From positions 1 to 42,356 of IMG/VR virus record IMGVR_UViG_3300044798_000128: a stretch of 42,356 bases of DNA. One strand, given 5' to 3'. The notes below the pieces were generated by a model, which worked only from the letters and a program-made list of their open reading frames with translations, did no database searches and had not been told where the DNA came from. Made by a program: the position numbers and the translations under genes. Of the stretch, positions 14,843 through 22,569 are shown piece after piece. This stretch comes from a virus. Every line of letters begins with the position of its first letter. The first letter of the stretch is position 1.

Positions 14843-15481
14843 ATGGCAGATTGGCCGAGTAAGAAGAACGCAGCGTTCAATGTTCATTTTCCGATCTATG
14901 ACAATGACGGCGACCTGGTGACGGGGGCGGCGGGCCTAGACTCTGAGGTGTCCATAGATCACGGCACGTTCACCGATTGCACGAACGAGGCGACTGAGAT
15001 CGCCACGTCGTCGGGCGTCTACTATCTCACGCTGACCCAGGCAGAGATGAACGGCGACATCATCACGACGATCACCAAGACCAGCACGGCCAATGCCAAG
15101 ACCGCTGTCAATGTGATGTACACGGTGGTAGATCAGTTGGCCGATATTCACGCGGACCTGGCTGATGTTCACACAGATGTCGGTACAGCCGTCACCGACA
15201 TTGCAGCAGTTCACGTCCACGTGGCAGACATCCACGATACGGATTTGCCGGCCGTCAAGGCTGACACGGCGGCAATTCTTATTGATACTGCTGTGATCGG
15301 TGCTTTGGGCGCTGGATTGACGGGTATCCCGTGGAACGCGGCGTGGGATGCGGAAGTACAGAGTGAGGCACAGGACGCCATAACTGCATCGGCGCTGGCA
15401 ACGGCGGCGAATCTGGCAACGGTTGACACGGTAGTAGATGGGATCGCCACCGACGTGGCAGCGGTTCATGTGCATGCTTAA
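14843..15481 (+). CDS. Fibre/neck protein with repeats, N-terminal piece (ends at in-frame TAA)
   Basis: 212 residues. Starts MADWPSKKNAAFNVHFPIYD ... GDLVTGAAGLDSEVS, a phage beta-domain family often at the head of fibre proteins, then repeats such as DIAAVHVHVADIHDTDLPAV. It stops at TAA 15479-15481, but the same frame goes on to 15994 with another repeat unit (AAVHTHIADIHDTDLPAVKA). The complete gene would be 14843-15994, about 382 residues. The TAA is one base from Lys, Gln or Glu codons. Strong ribosome site (AGGAGGTGAGGC). Confidence 0.75.
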   Translation: MADWPSKKNAAFNVHFPIYDNDGDLVTGAAGLDSEVSIDHGTFTDCTNEATEIATSSGVYYLTLTQAEMNGDIITTITKTSTANAKTAVNVMYTVVDQLADIHADLADVHTDVGTAVTDIAAVHVHVADIHDTDLPAVKADTAAILIDTAVIGALGAGLTGIPWNAAWDAEVQSEAQDAITASALATAANLATVDTVVDGIATDVAAVHVHA

Positions 15482-15496
15482 ACCATTGAGACTGAC

Positions 15497-15994
15497 GTGG
15501 CGGCTGTGCATACCCACATTGCCGACATCCACGACACCGACCTGCCCGCTGTCAAAGCAGACACAGCGGCAATCCTGGAGGACACGGGAACGACTCTTCC
15601 AGCTACTCTTGCCACGATTGACGGGATTGTGGATGACATTCTGGTGGACACCGGCACGACGCTCGATGGGCGCATTCCTGCGGCACTGGTCAGTGGACGC
15701 ATGGACGTCTCAGTTGGCGCGATGGCAAATAATGTGATGACGGCAGCGGCGCTGGCAGCGGACGCGGCGACCGAGATTGCCGACGCGATCCTCAGCCGGG
15801 ACATTGACCAGGTGGAGGCGACGGCGGCGCTGGACTCGCTGTGTACCGCGATCCTGAAAGCGGTTAGCCGCGTGAAGGACAACGCGGGCACTTTGGAAGT
15901 CTACCGCACGAACGGAACGACGGTGCACATGAGCCAGGCCGTCTCGACCAACGCGGCACTGGATGCGATCTCTGAGCTGGCGGTAGGGGTGTAA
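15497..15994 (+). CDS. Fibre/neck protein with repeats, C-terminal piece
   Basis: 165 residues if begun at GTG 15497, in the same frame as 14843-15481 and separated from it only by the TAA at 15479 and a few codons. It holds further HIADIHDTD repeat, GTTL repeats and an Ala-rich helical stretch ending AALDAISELAVGV. Probably the C-terminal half of one broken or recoded gene; there is no good ribosome site for separate translation. Confidence 0.65.
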   Translation: MAAVHTHIADIHDTDLPAVKADTAAILEDTGTTLPATLATIDGIVDDILVDTGTTLDGRIPAALVSGRMDVSVGAMANNVMTAAALAADAATEIADAILSRDIDQVEATAALDSLCTAILKAVSRVKDNAGTLEVYRTNGTTVHMSQAVSTNAALDAISELAVGV

Positions 15995-15997
15995 CGC

Positions 15998-16225
15998 ATG
16001 GCAAACAAACGCGGACGCGGACGCAGCGTCATGGGTCAGGCTTTCACACCCTTCATGGTAGATGGTGGGCCTTCCACTGGCAATCCTACTCGTGTTAGAA
16101 CGTGGGGTATTCCAACTGGGCCGGGATGGTTTGATCGGCCCGGAAAGTGGAACGTGCTTATTCCGCCCATCGTGATGGGCGCGTTGGAACTGGCGCGGCG
16201 CATCCTGGGGCATGTGAGGGCGTAA
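15998..16225 (+). CDS. Small structural-region protein
   Basis: 75 residues (MANKRGRGRSVMGQAFTPFM...). Its N-terminus is like that of the next gene product (MASKRGRGLSDLGGFFTPFN), so the two are paralogs. It shares RTWGIPT with the 13721 gene product. Function unknown. Confidence 0.55.
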   Translation: MANKRGRGRSVMGQAFTPFMVDGGPSTGNPTRVRTWGIPTGPGWFDRPGKWNVLIPPIVMGALELARRILGHVRA

Positions 16226-16226
16226 T

Positions 16227-16475
16227 GTGGCAAGCAAGCGCGGGCGCGGTTTATCAGACCTGGGTGGATTCTTTACACCATTCAACGTCGCGGCTCCGCG
16301 TCCGTGGCCATCCGATGGAACAATACTTGCGCCCGCATTGACAGGAAAAATAGCGGGGCCGTCTGCAAGCGGCGAAGCGTTTGGGCCGCCATTAGTCGGA
16401 ACTAGTCTAGCACCAGCACTAATTGGAACGGTAGACGCACCCAGCGAGTTTGTAACTATCACGGGGACTGTCTAA
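16227..16475 (+). CDS. Small structural-region protein, paralog of previous
   Basis: 82 residues from GTG 16227; an ATG at 16225 is in another frame. N-terminal K-RGRG ... FTPF motif as in the preceding gene, then Pro/Ala/Gly-rich repeats (ALTGKIAGPSASGEAFGPPL). Function unknown. Confidence 0.5.
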   Translation: MASKRGRGLSDLGGFFTPFNVAAPRPWPSDGTILAPALTGKIAGPSASGEAFGPPLVGTSLAPALIGTVDAPSEFVTITGTV

Positions 16476-16792
16476 TGGCACTGGCGAATGCGGTACAGAA
16501 TGCACGGCATACCGGGCAAACGATCACATGGTTGCGTGACGACGGAACTCCGGTTGACCTGACCGACGCGACTTTGACCGGGCATATTCGCTCGCAACTG
16601 AACGGGGCGACTCGTGACATCACCGGGACTTTGACAATCGTAACGGCGGCATCGGGCATATTTATGTGGGCTTACTCAGTCGCAGACGTGGCAACAGACG
16701 GGATATTTGATGTGCAAATTTATGCCACATTCCCCGACACGTTGAAAGATACATCTTACTCTGGGTACTGGACTGTTGAGGAAGAAATCTAG
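16475..16792 (+). CDS. Ig-like fold, baseplate/fibre-associated (BppU-type) protein
   Basis: 105 residues; start overlaps the previous TAA. The sequence GQTITWLRDDGTPVDLTDAT ... LTGHIRS ... GIFMWAYSVADVATDGIFDV ... GYWTVEEE follows the beta pattern of the N-terminal domain of upper baseplate and other phage Ig-like proteins. Probably virion structural; placed oddly before the scaffold gene. Confidence 0.6.
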   Translation: MALANAVQNARHTGQTITWLRDDGTPVDLTDATLTGHIRSQLNGATRDITGTLTIVTAASGIFMWAYSVADVATDGIFDVQIYATFPDTLKDTSYSGYWTVEEEI

Positions 16793-16807
16793 CATGATTC
16801 AGTGCAG

Positions 16808-16828
16808 AATAACACACATTACTGATAC
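16808..16828 (+). repeat. Dispersed 21-bp box, copy 5
   Basis: Left block AATAAC, spacer ACAC, right block ATTACTGATAC. The preceding bases CAGTGCAG also occur before copy 9 and nearly before copy 8. It ends 53 bases before the scaffold ATG. Confidence 0.85.
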
Positions 16829-16881
16829 CGAGTGATTTCCAGGCGTGATGCCTGACAATTTCAGAAACAGGAGATGGCGAG

Positions 16882-17493
16882 ATGCCAGACGAAGCTATAG
16901 GAACAACACCGGGCGGGACGCCCGCAGGGACAGTCGGCCAGGAGCCGGCGGTCGAAACGACAGTGACTTTCGAGGCCTGGCTGGAGAAGCAGCCGGCTGA
17001 GGCCAAGACATTGTACGAGGCACATACAAGTGGGCTGAAATCGGCGCTGCAAAAGGAACGCGATGCCCGCAAGAGGCAAACTGACGAGATCGGGGCTGCC
17101 GAAGCCAAGCGCAGGCAGGCGGAATTATCCGAGGTGGAGCAACTCAAAGCCAAGATCGCCGAATCCGAGAAAGCAAAGGCGGACGCTGAGGCCAGGGTCA
17201 ATGATGCTCTCATCCGACACGCCGTTGAGATGGCGGCGAACAAGCTAAAGTTCCACCGGCCCGAGGTGGCGTACCAGTTGCTTGACCTGGCCGAAGTCTC
17301 GATTGACGAGGACGGCAAGGTGTCGGGTGTGGACGAGGCGCTCAAGAAACTGGTGAAAGAGAACGCCTACCTGGTGAACACCGGCGCCGAGGCATTGCAG
17401 CAAGAGACTGACGCCAGCAAGCGCGGGCAAGGCAAACCTGATCCCAAGGCGAAGCAAGAAGAGCTTCGCCGCCGATACAGACTACCAGCATAA
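16882..17493 (+). CDS. Scaffold protein
   Basis: 203 residues. Acidic N-terminus, then a long charged coiled coil (RDARKRQTDEIGAAEAKRRQ ... LKAKIAESEKAKADAEARVN) and a basic C-terminus (PKAKQEELRRRYRLPA), the plan of gp20-type scaffolds. It lies before the capsid genes. CAGGAG upstream. It would guide prohead assembly and then leave. Confidence 0.8.
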   Translation: MPDEAIGTTPGGTPAGTVGQEPAVETTVTFEAWLEKQPAEAKTLYEAHTSGLKSALQKERDARKRQTDEIGAAEAKRRQAELSEVEQLKAKIAESEKAKADAEARVNDALIRHAVEMAANKLKFHRPEVAYQLLDLAEVSIDEDGKVSGVDEALKKLVKENAYLVNTGAEALQQETDASKRGQGKPDPKAKQEELRRRYRLPA

Positions 17494-17509
17494 GCATAAG
17501 GAGGCCACG

Positions 17510-17935
17510 ATGGCCAATGAAGTTACTTGCGTCACGGCAGACGTGCGTCCCCTGGAGGGCGCGATGATTCGCCGGGCGTGCGCTGCGGCTGCGCTCGATT
17601 TCGGGATGGCTGTCTATATCTCGAGCGCGACGGGCAACATTCCGAACGTGAGCAAATGCGCGCCAGGCGCTCTGGCGACGGGTCACATGTTCGGCATCGT
17701 CGTGTCAGGATCACTGGGCGGGACGAGCGTCGCATCGGGCGAGCCGTGCGACGTGGTCGTGCTCGGGCCGGTCACGGGTTATACCGGCATGACGCCCGGC
17801 GCGACGATCTGGGCCAGCAGCGACACGGCCGGCGCGCTCTCGACCGTTGTGGGAGCAAAATCTACTATCGTGGGTCTGGCGGAAAGCGCCACGACTGTTC
17901 TCGTGCGACCGGCTCAGGTCGTGCGAGCGACTTGA
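17510..17935 (+). CDS. Capsid decoration/stabilisation-like protein, copy 1
   Basis: 141 residues (MANEVTCVTADVRPLEGAMI...), all-beta, Gly/Ala/Val-rich with VVSGSLGGTSVASGEPCDVV and LGPVTGYTGMTPGATIW. Located directly before the major capsid gene, where head decoration or DUF2190-like proteins sit. It is a tandem paralog of the next gene (shared VRPL-GA, PNVSK, GIVVSG, CDVVVLGPVTGYT). Confidence 0.7.
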   Translation: MANEVTCVTADVRPLEGAMIRRACAAAALDFGMAVYISSATGNIPNVSKCAPGALATGHMFGIVVSGSLGGTSVASGEPCDVVVLGPVTGYTGMTPGATIWASSDTAGALSTVVGAKSTIVGLAESATTVLVRPAQVVRAT

Positions 17936-17945
17936 GAGGTGAAGC

Positions 17946-18365
17946 ATGGCAAACATTACGGTTACTCTTGCAGATGTGCGTCCCCTGGCGGGCGCGGTGA
18001 TCCGGCGCGCCAAGGCGACTGAGGCGCTGGCGTTCGGCGATATCGTCTACATTGACAGCGCCACCGGCGCGATCCCGAACGTGAGCAAGGCGGTCGGCAC
18101 CAACCTGGACACGGCCCACGCTTACGGCATCGTCGTGTCGGGCGCGCTGGGCGGGTCCAGTGTTGCGCTCGGCGAGGCGTGCGACGTGGTCGTGCTCGGG
18201 CCGGTGACGGGCTATACCGACCTGACGGCCGGCGGGACGGTCTGGGTCAGCGATACGGCGGGCCGGCTCAGCAACGCCGTGGGGACTTGTTCGTGCATCC
18301 TGGGCGTGGCGGAAAGCGTTGCGACCGTTCTCGTGCGGCCGATCGAGGCCGTGCGATCCACCTAA
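17946..18365 (+). CDS. Capsid decoration/stabilisation-like protein, copy 2
   Basis: 139 residues, a paralog of the product of 17510-17935 along its full length, with stretches such as CDVVVLGPVTGYT and TVLVRP identical. Duplication and divergence, perhaps giving two subunits for different positions on the head. GAGGTGAAGC upstream. Confidence 0.7.
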   Translation: MANITVTLADVRPLAGAVIRRAKATEALAFGDIVYIDSATGAIPNVSKAVGTNLDTAHAYGIVVSGALGGSSVALGEACDVVVLGPVTGYTDLTAGGTVWVSDTAGRLSNAVGTCSCILGVAESVATVLVRPIEAVRST

Positions 18366-18376
18366 TGAGGTGATTC

Positions 18377-19477
18377 ATGGCAACTTTGGGACCAAACGAT
18401 CTGAAGCAATGGGCGCTTCCGGCTGGTTGGGATGCGGCCCGTTTGATGCAAGTCTCGCTGCAGTCCGGCGAGACCTATGAGCAGCTCATCGGCGACATCA
18501 CGCAGGGCCTGGCGATGGCCAATGCTGCGCTGCTCAGTGACCCGCTGGTGGCGGGGTTGATCTCCACCACGACCGAACCGGCTATCGAATATGCTTGCGG
18601 CGTCAGCAACGGGTTCGAGGACCACACCGAATACGGGACGCCGGATGCCAAGCGCGGCTCAACCACCGGCCACATGTTGCCGCTCAACGCATACGATCGC
18701 AAGCTCGGCTGGACGTGGGACTTTTTGCGCAAGGCGCGCCGGGCGCAGATTGACAATGATGTCGCATCCGGGATGCTCGATCTCAGCGACGCCTGGCAGA
18801 AGAAGGTCCTGACGCGGCTGTTCAAATCCACCTACGATACGGTGGGCAGCGCGGGCAAATCCATGCCGTTCGCGGACGGCGGGACGGCGGACGCCACGTG
18901 GGTTCCGCCATCACGACCGAATCGCGCCGGAACGTTCGCCTATACGCACAATCACTTTCTCCGCCTCGACGGCATCACCCAGGCCAACCTGGAATCTGCC
19001 GTGGCCCTTCTATGGGAACATGGGCACGATGGGCCCTACGATCTGTTGATGGCGCAAGCCGACATTGCCGCGTGGACGGCCGTGGCAACGGTGACGGGTT
19101 GGGTCAAGCGGCCCGATGCGGCGATCCGCTACGGAACGCTGACCGACCTGGCGAACGTGGCCGGGGACTATCTGGGCGTGGTCGAGACCAGTTTCGGCGC
19201 GTGCCGTATGCGCGCGACCGGGCGCGTGCCAACCAAGTATTGGTCGGTGTACAAGAGCGCTGGGAACCTCGATCAGCGCAATCCGTTGCGCGTCTACGAG
19301 AGCCCGAGCTATGGACTGGGCTGCATCTTGCTGGCCGGCGATCATATTCGCCAGTTCCCGCTGGAGCAGGCCATCCTGTTCTTCGAATTCGGCGTGGGGG
19401 TGGGCGAGGACCGCACGGCGGCCGTGTGCGTCTACAACCACGACGACAATCTGTACGTGATCCCGACGATCAGTTGA
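18377..19477 (+). CDS. Major capsid protein
   Basis: 366 residues directly after scaffold and decoration genes. Features include a long N-terminal helix region, EDHTEYGTPDAKRGSTTGH, FLRKARRAQIDNDV and a C-terminal RVYESPSYGLGCILLAGDHI ... AVCVYNHDDNLYVIPTI with the mixed pattern of an HK97-fold coat protein. Strong ribosome site (TGAGGTG) and best position for the coat gene. Fold inferred. Confidence 0.82.
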   Translation: MATLGPNDLKQWALPAGWDAARLMQVSLQSGETYEQLIGDITQGLAMANAALLSDPLVAGLISTTTEPAIEYACGVSNGFEDHTEYGTPDAKRGSTTGHMLPLNAYDRKLGWTWDFLRKARRAQIDNDVASGMLDLSDAWQKKVLTRLFKSTYDTVGSAGKSMPFADGGTADATWVPPSRPNRAGTFAYTHNHFLRLDGITQANLESAVALLWEHGHDGPYDLLMAQADIAAWTAVATVTGWVKRPDAAIRYGTLTDLANVAGDYLGVVETSFGACRMRATGRVPTKYWSVYKSAGNLDQRNPLRVYESPSYGLGCILLAGDHIRQFPLEQAILFFEFGVGVGEDRTAAVCVYNHDDNLYVIPTIS

Positions 19478-19483
19478 GCGTCG

Positions 19484-19504
19484 GATAACTTCCATTACTG
19501 ATAC
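19484..19504 (+). repeat. Dispersed 21-bp box, copy 6
   Basis: Left block GATAAC, spacer TTCC, right block ATTACTGATAC, directly after the capsid gene. Its last base is the first base of the strong hairpin at 19504-19531. Confidence 0.85.
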
Positions 19505-19531
19505 TGGGGCCGGGCGAGGGTCCGGCCCCAG
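19504..19531 (+). terminator. Strong GC hairpin after the capsid gene
   Basis: CTGGGGCCGG and CCGGCCCCAG form a perfect 10-bp stem with an eight-base loop, followed by TTGCAGG rather than a T-run. It may slow or partly end transcription, or protect the 3' end of the capsid message. Partial terminator at best. Confidence 0.5.
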
Positions 19532-19547
19532 TTGCAGGAGAAGAAAG

Positions 19548-20258
19548 ATGAATATCACCAGGGATCAGTGGATCCAGATCGGAAAGGTCATGCTAGTAGC
19601 CGTCCTGGCTATTCTGGCTGTGTTTGGCTACGACCTCGGCGTGATCCAGCCGAGGTACGCCGATATCGTCAAGACGGCGCCGGAGCCGGTGATTAGCCAG
19701 GGGCTGGGCTTTATACAGTTCCAGAACATGCGTGTCAATGGACAAAGCGCGTTCGTCGGGGCTGAGTCGCATGCCGGCGCGGCAACTTTTGTGACCGTCA
19801 CGACCACCAGCCTGATCAGTCAGAGCGTAGGATTCAATGCGACTGGATCGTCTGCTTTCCTGACGACTACTCTCAATGGACCGGTGACCCTGAGTGGCAC
19901 TGCGGCCTTAGTAGGAGCGACGACCGCGACTGGTGCGACGGCGCTGAACGGCGGTCTGACAATGGACACGTCGGCGTTTTCCGTCGCGGACACGACCGGC
20001 AATACGGTCGTGAGCGGCACGCTGAATATTACCAGTACTCTATCACAGGGAGGGGTCTCGTTTACCGGGCCACTTAAATATGGCACCGCGGCGACCTATG
20101 CGAGTGGAGCGCGTATCGCGCATGGATTTGCTACTACGCCAACCATGTGCATGTTGTGGCCGGCTGAAATCACTGCGACGCTGACTATCACGACGACCGG
20201 ATTTTCATCAGACACAGCGGTGCACTCTACGCCGATCATGTGGATGTGCGGCAAATAG
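19548..20258 (+). CDS. Membrane-anchored-looking, beta-repeat structural protein
   Basis: 236 residues. One hydrophobic helix near the N-terminus (VMLVAVLAILAVFGYDLGVI), then Thr/Ser/Val-rich repeats (LNGPVTLSGTAALVGATTAT, TLNITSTLSQGGVSF) like the shaft of a fibre, and a C-terminal HGFATTPTMCMLWPAEITAT ending like host-recognition fibre tips. GGAGAAG upstream. Function not sure: head fibre or infection-related. Confidence 0.55.
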   Translation: MNITRDQWIQIGKVMLVAVLAILAVFGYDLGVIQPRYADIVKTAPEPVISQGLGFIQFQNMRVNGQSAFVGAESHAGAATFVTVTTTSLISQSVGFNATGSSAFLTTTLNGPVTLSGTAALVGATTATGATALNGGLTMDTSAFSVADTTGNTVVSGTLNITSTLSQGGVSFTGPLKYGTAATYASGARIAHGFATTPTMCMLWPAEITATLTITTTGFSSDTAVHSTPIMWMCGK

Positions 20259-20277
20259 CAGCAGGGGGAGGCGCCAG

Positions 20278-20511
20278 ATGATTCAGACATCTATCGGCTT
20301 GCCCAACACGTGCGCCAAATGCGGAAAGCCTTGCACTGGCCAGTGGTGGGCTGAGAACGTTGATGCTGCACACGCCGGCGATGGGCGCTGTGAAGCCTGC
20401 GTGGCTCTGCGGCTGGAGCCGACTGATCAATCCGGCTTAAGCCGGACGCCGCCGGTCGTTCCATCCGTCACGGCGCCGGTCAAGCGGCGCAGGAAACGAG
20501 GCGGAGCGTGA
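20278..20511 (+). CDS. Zinc-ribbon-like small protein
   Basis: 77 residues. C12-x2-C15 (CAKCGKPC) and C38-x2-C41 (CEAC) make a likely zinc site, followed by a basic tail (VKRRRKRGGA). It overlaps the next gene by four bases, within the head-tail connector string. Function unknown. Confidence 0.6.
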   Translation: MIQTSIGLPNTCAKCGKPCTGQWWAENVDAAHAGDGRCEACVALRLEPTDQSGLSRTPPVVPSVTAPVKRRRKRGGA

Positions 20512-20963
20512 GCTTTACCTACGACACTACGACCGACATCGGCAAGGTTCGTTTCGCCATCGGCGACGTGACGAGCGGCGCCGGCATAAAACCCGACGGG
20601 ACGAATTTCACCGACGAGGAGCTCCAACTGCTGCTGACCCGCGAGGGGAGTTGGGGCGCGGCCGCGGCGGCCTGCTGTGAGACGATGTCGGTATGGTACG
20701 CACGTGTCGTCAATATCTCGGTGGGACCGCGCCGCGAGGACCTGGGCGCGATCCGCCAGGCCTACGTGGACCTGGCGGTGCAGCTCCGCAATCAGTACGG
20801 CGGCGGCAGCCTGGCTCGGGCGCGCGGATTCAGCGCCGGCGTGGTGCGCGTGGATGGCTATAGCCAGGATGTGGCCTCGGATGCGGTCACGCCCGAATAC
20901 GACACGGTGAACGTCGGCCAGCCAACGGAATACGGCGGGCGCGTGATCTATATCATTTCCTGA
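20508..20963 (+). CDS. Head-tail connector (adaptor)-like protein
   Basis: 151 residues from GTG 20508. Helical; starts like connector proteins (IGKVRFAIGD ... FTDEELQLLL), which in many phages carry a D-x(n)-FTDEE pattern. Sits between capsid and tail genes, the place of the ring that plugs the portal. Confidence 0.7.
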   Translation: MSFTYDTTTDIGKVRFAIGDVTSGAGIKPDGTNFTDEELQLLLTREGSWGAAAAACCETMSVWYARVVNISVGPRREDLGAIRQAYVDLAVQLRNQYGGGSLARARGFSAGVVRVDGYSQDVASDAVTPEYDTVNVGQPTEYGGRVIYIIS

Positions 20964-20976
20964 TCGGGGATGAGTG

Positions 20977-21309
20977 ATGGCTCTGGACATTCTGAACGGT
21001 GACATTCTGGTCGTGGGCAGCACCGAGTATCCGATCCGCGCGGTGGCGGTGCAGGCTTTCCGGGTGGACGTGGGCGCGACCTTCCCGATCCTGGCGACGG
21101 TGACGGCGAGCACCAAGCGCCCGCCGGCGATGAGCGGCGGCAAGCGCGGCGCGCCCGTGGCGCAGATCGCCAGCATGAAATGCACGCCACTGGATACGGT
21201 CAATGCTGAGGTGGCCAAGCGGGCGGGGCTGGATACGCCAATGAACCTGCTGCAGACTTTTTGCGATGGCGGGCGGATTCAACTCGTCGTGGAAAGGTTG
21301 CTGGTATGA
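20977..21309 (+). CDS. Head closure-like protein
   Basis: 110 residues from ATG 20977 (GTG 20974 also possible). Small beta protein (DILNGDILVVGSTEYPIRAV ...) in the connector string. Assigned by position between the adaptor and the tail terminator candidate; no firm motif. Confidence 0.5.
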   Translation: MALDILNGDILVVGSTEYPIRAVAVQAFRVDVGATFPILATVTASTKRPPAMSGGKRGAPVAQIASMKCTPLDTVNAEVAKRAGLDTPMNLLQTFCDGGRIQLVVERLLV

Positions 21310-21761
21310 GTGCGAATTCAGTGAACCGCGAGACGAGCCGCGATGCGTTGGCGGTACTGTTGCAAACGGCGCTGGTGGGGTCTGGGTTGCCAGCAGGCGC
21401 GGTTTTCAACTATCGCCCGGCAACATTCAGCGCCGTGCCGGCGGTCGTGGTATCGAGTGGCGGATCCAAGCGGCTCACCGAGACACTGGATAATACGTAT
21501 GACGATCGTTTCTCCTTGCAGGTGTTCGTGTTTGTGCCCTACGCGGTCGCCGGCAGCACCTGGGGGCCGGATAATGCCGAGGATGCAATTGATCTGATCG
21601 AGAAGATGATCGCCGATGTGATCATGGACAACCGCGAAACCGTGAACTGGAACTATATCGAGTTGGAGGACAGCGGTTCGACGGTTGATGATATCGTGAT
21701 CGGGAGCGAGGAATTCAAGCGCGAGACGATCCCGGTCAAGGTCACCCGGTACCAGGGGTAG
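21306..21761 (+). CDS. Tail terminator/neck-like protein
   Basis: 151 residues, ATGA overlap with the gene before. RDALAVLLQTALVG ... VVVSSGGSKRLTETLDNTYD ... FSLQVFVFVPYA has the alternating helix and strand plan of tail terminator proteins that cap the tail tube. Position supports it; the family match is not firm. Confidence 0.55.
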   Translation: MSANSVNRETSRDALAVLLQTALVGSGLPAGAVFNYRPATFSAVPAVVVSSGGSKRLTETLDNTYDDRFSLQVFVFVPYAVAGSTWGPDNAEDAIDLIEKMIADVIMDNRETVNWNYIELEDSGSTVDDIVIGSEEFKRETIPVKVTRYQG

Positions 21762-21763
21762 CA

Positions 21764-21784
21764 AATAAGCGTCATTACTGATAC
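21764..21784 (+). repeat. Dispersed 21-bp box, copy 7
   Basis: Left block AATAAG, spacer CGTC, right block ATTACTGATAC. It lies two bases after a tail gene stop and just outside the terminator of the reverse cassette. Confidence 0.85.
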
Positions 21785-21794
21785 TGTCACGAAA

Positions 21795-21821
21795 CGAAAA
21801 AGCCGCGCTTGCGAGCGCGGC
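21795..21821 (-). terminator. Intrinsic terminator of the reverse cassette
   Basis: Read on the minus strand, GCCGCGCT and AGCGCGGC make an 8-bp stem with a four-base loop, followed by TTTTTCG. It ends the two minus-strand genes 21846-22413. On the plus strand only an A-run precedes the stem and no T-run follows. Confidence 0.8.
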
Positions 21822-21845
21822 GTGGAACTTTGAAAACTGAATCAG

Positions 21846-22157
21846 CTACGGATTGCGTTTCATGGCGCGATCAACCATCGCGCAGATGGCGGGTTGTAGG
21901 CCACCATGCGATTTGAGCCAGGCGCGGCGCTCGTCTCCCAAAAAAAGGGAAGTGTCGGGAGGCGTGCCGGGAATCGATGGTACTTTGGCGATTTCGTCAA
22001 CGATATCGCGCACGCCGTCCGGGCATTCATGGATTTGGAATTTGTTGCCGGGATAGACGTTTACGGGGAGAAATTGTTTGTCAATGGATTCCGCGATTTC
22101 AACCATTATATCATTGGCGCGTTGTTCGTCACCCTTAATTGTGATTGTGACAGCCAT
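21846..22157 (-). CDS. Moron candidate 1, hypothetical
   Basis: 103 residues (MAVTITIKGDEQRANDIMVE...). Acidic to neutral, soluble, with IAESIDKQFLPVNVYPGNKF and a Trp-containing ERRAWLKSHGG; no known domain. AAAGG upstream of its ATG. Second gene after the consensus promoter at 22442-22470 and followed by its own terminator, so it is likely made in the lysogen. Confidence 0.7.
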   Translation of the reverse strand: MAVTITIKGDEQRANDIMVEIAESIDKQFLPVNVYPGNKFQIHECPDGVRDIVDEIAKVPSIPGTPPDTSLFLGDERRAWLKSHGGLQPAICAMVDRAMKRNP

Positions 22158-22209
22158 TTTTTTTGGCCTTTCTGCTGGTGTATCGCCCCGCCAGCAGGGC
22201 TTTGTCGGG

Positions 22210-22413
22210 CTACTTGCGACTTACATCAATGTCCCATTTCGATACGGCAGCGGGGATGTCAGCGGATAACTCGTTGCATATTTCTTGCGCTTGTTCATCG
22301 TTACTGGCAAAAACTAGGTATCTGAGCGGCGTGATTTTGTCACTGCGCTCAATCTGGTACAAGTTTTTGGTTCCGTCATAGTTTTTCTTGCTTATGATCT
22401 TGAAGGTTTTCAT
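22210..22413 (-). CDS. Moron candidate 2, hypothetical
   Basis: 67 residues (MKTFKIISKKNYDGTKNLYQ...), rich in Lys and Asp, mixed strand-helix. Strong ribosome site GAGGAG. First gene of a two-gene reverse unit inserted between tail genes, AT-richer than its neighbours, which suggests later acquisition. Function unknown; superinfection exclusion or host benefit are possibilities. Confidence 0.7.
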   Translation of the reverse strand: MKTFKIISKKNYDGTKNLYQIERSDKITPLRYLVFASNDEQAQEICNELSADIPAAVSKWDIDVSRK

Positions 22414-22441
22414 TTTTATCTCCTCTTGATTTCTTGATATG

Positions 22442-22470
22442 ATTATATGCTATATAGCGTAGGATGTCAA
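22442..22470 (-). promoter_or_regulatory. Consensus sigma70 promoter for the reverse cassette
   Basis: On the minus strand: TTGACA (22470-22465), 17-base spacer, TATAAT (22447-22442); both hexamers are perfect. The spacer contains the perfect palindrome GCTATATAGC (22449-22458), a good place for a repressor. The start of transcription would be about 20 bases before the ATG at 22413. Confidence 0.88.
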
Positions 22471-22541
22471 TGGGTGAGAAAATCTGTAACTTTGCGTGCT
22501 AAAGCGTTCTAATTGTCATAATCGTAGCTGATCCAGTGCTG

Positions 22542-22562
22542 AATAACAAGGATTACTGATAC
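22542..22562 (+). repeat. Dispersed 21-bp box, copy 8
   Basis: Left block AATAAC, spacer AAGG, right block ATTACTGATAC, preceded by CAGTGCTG as in copies 5 and 9. It ends seven bases before ATG 22570, leaving almost no room for a ribosome site. Confidence 0.85.
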
Positions 22563-22569
22563 TGAAACC

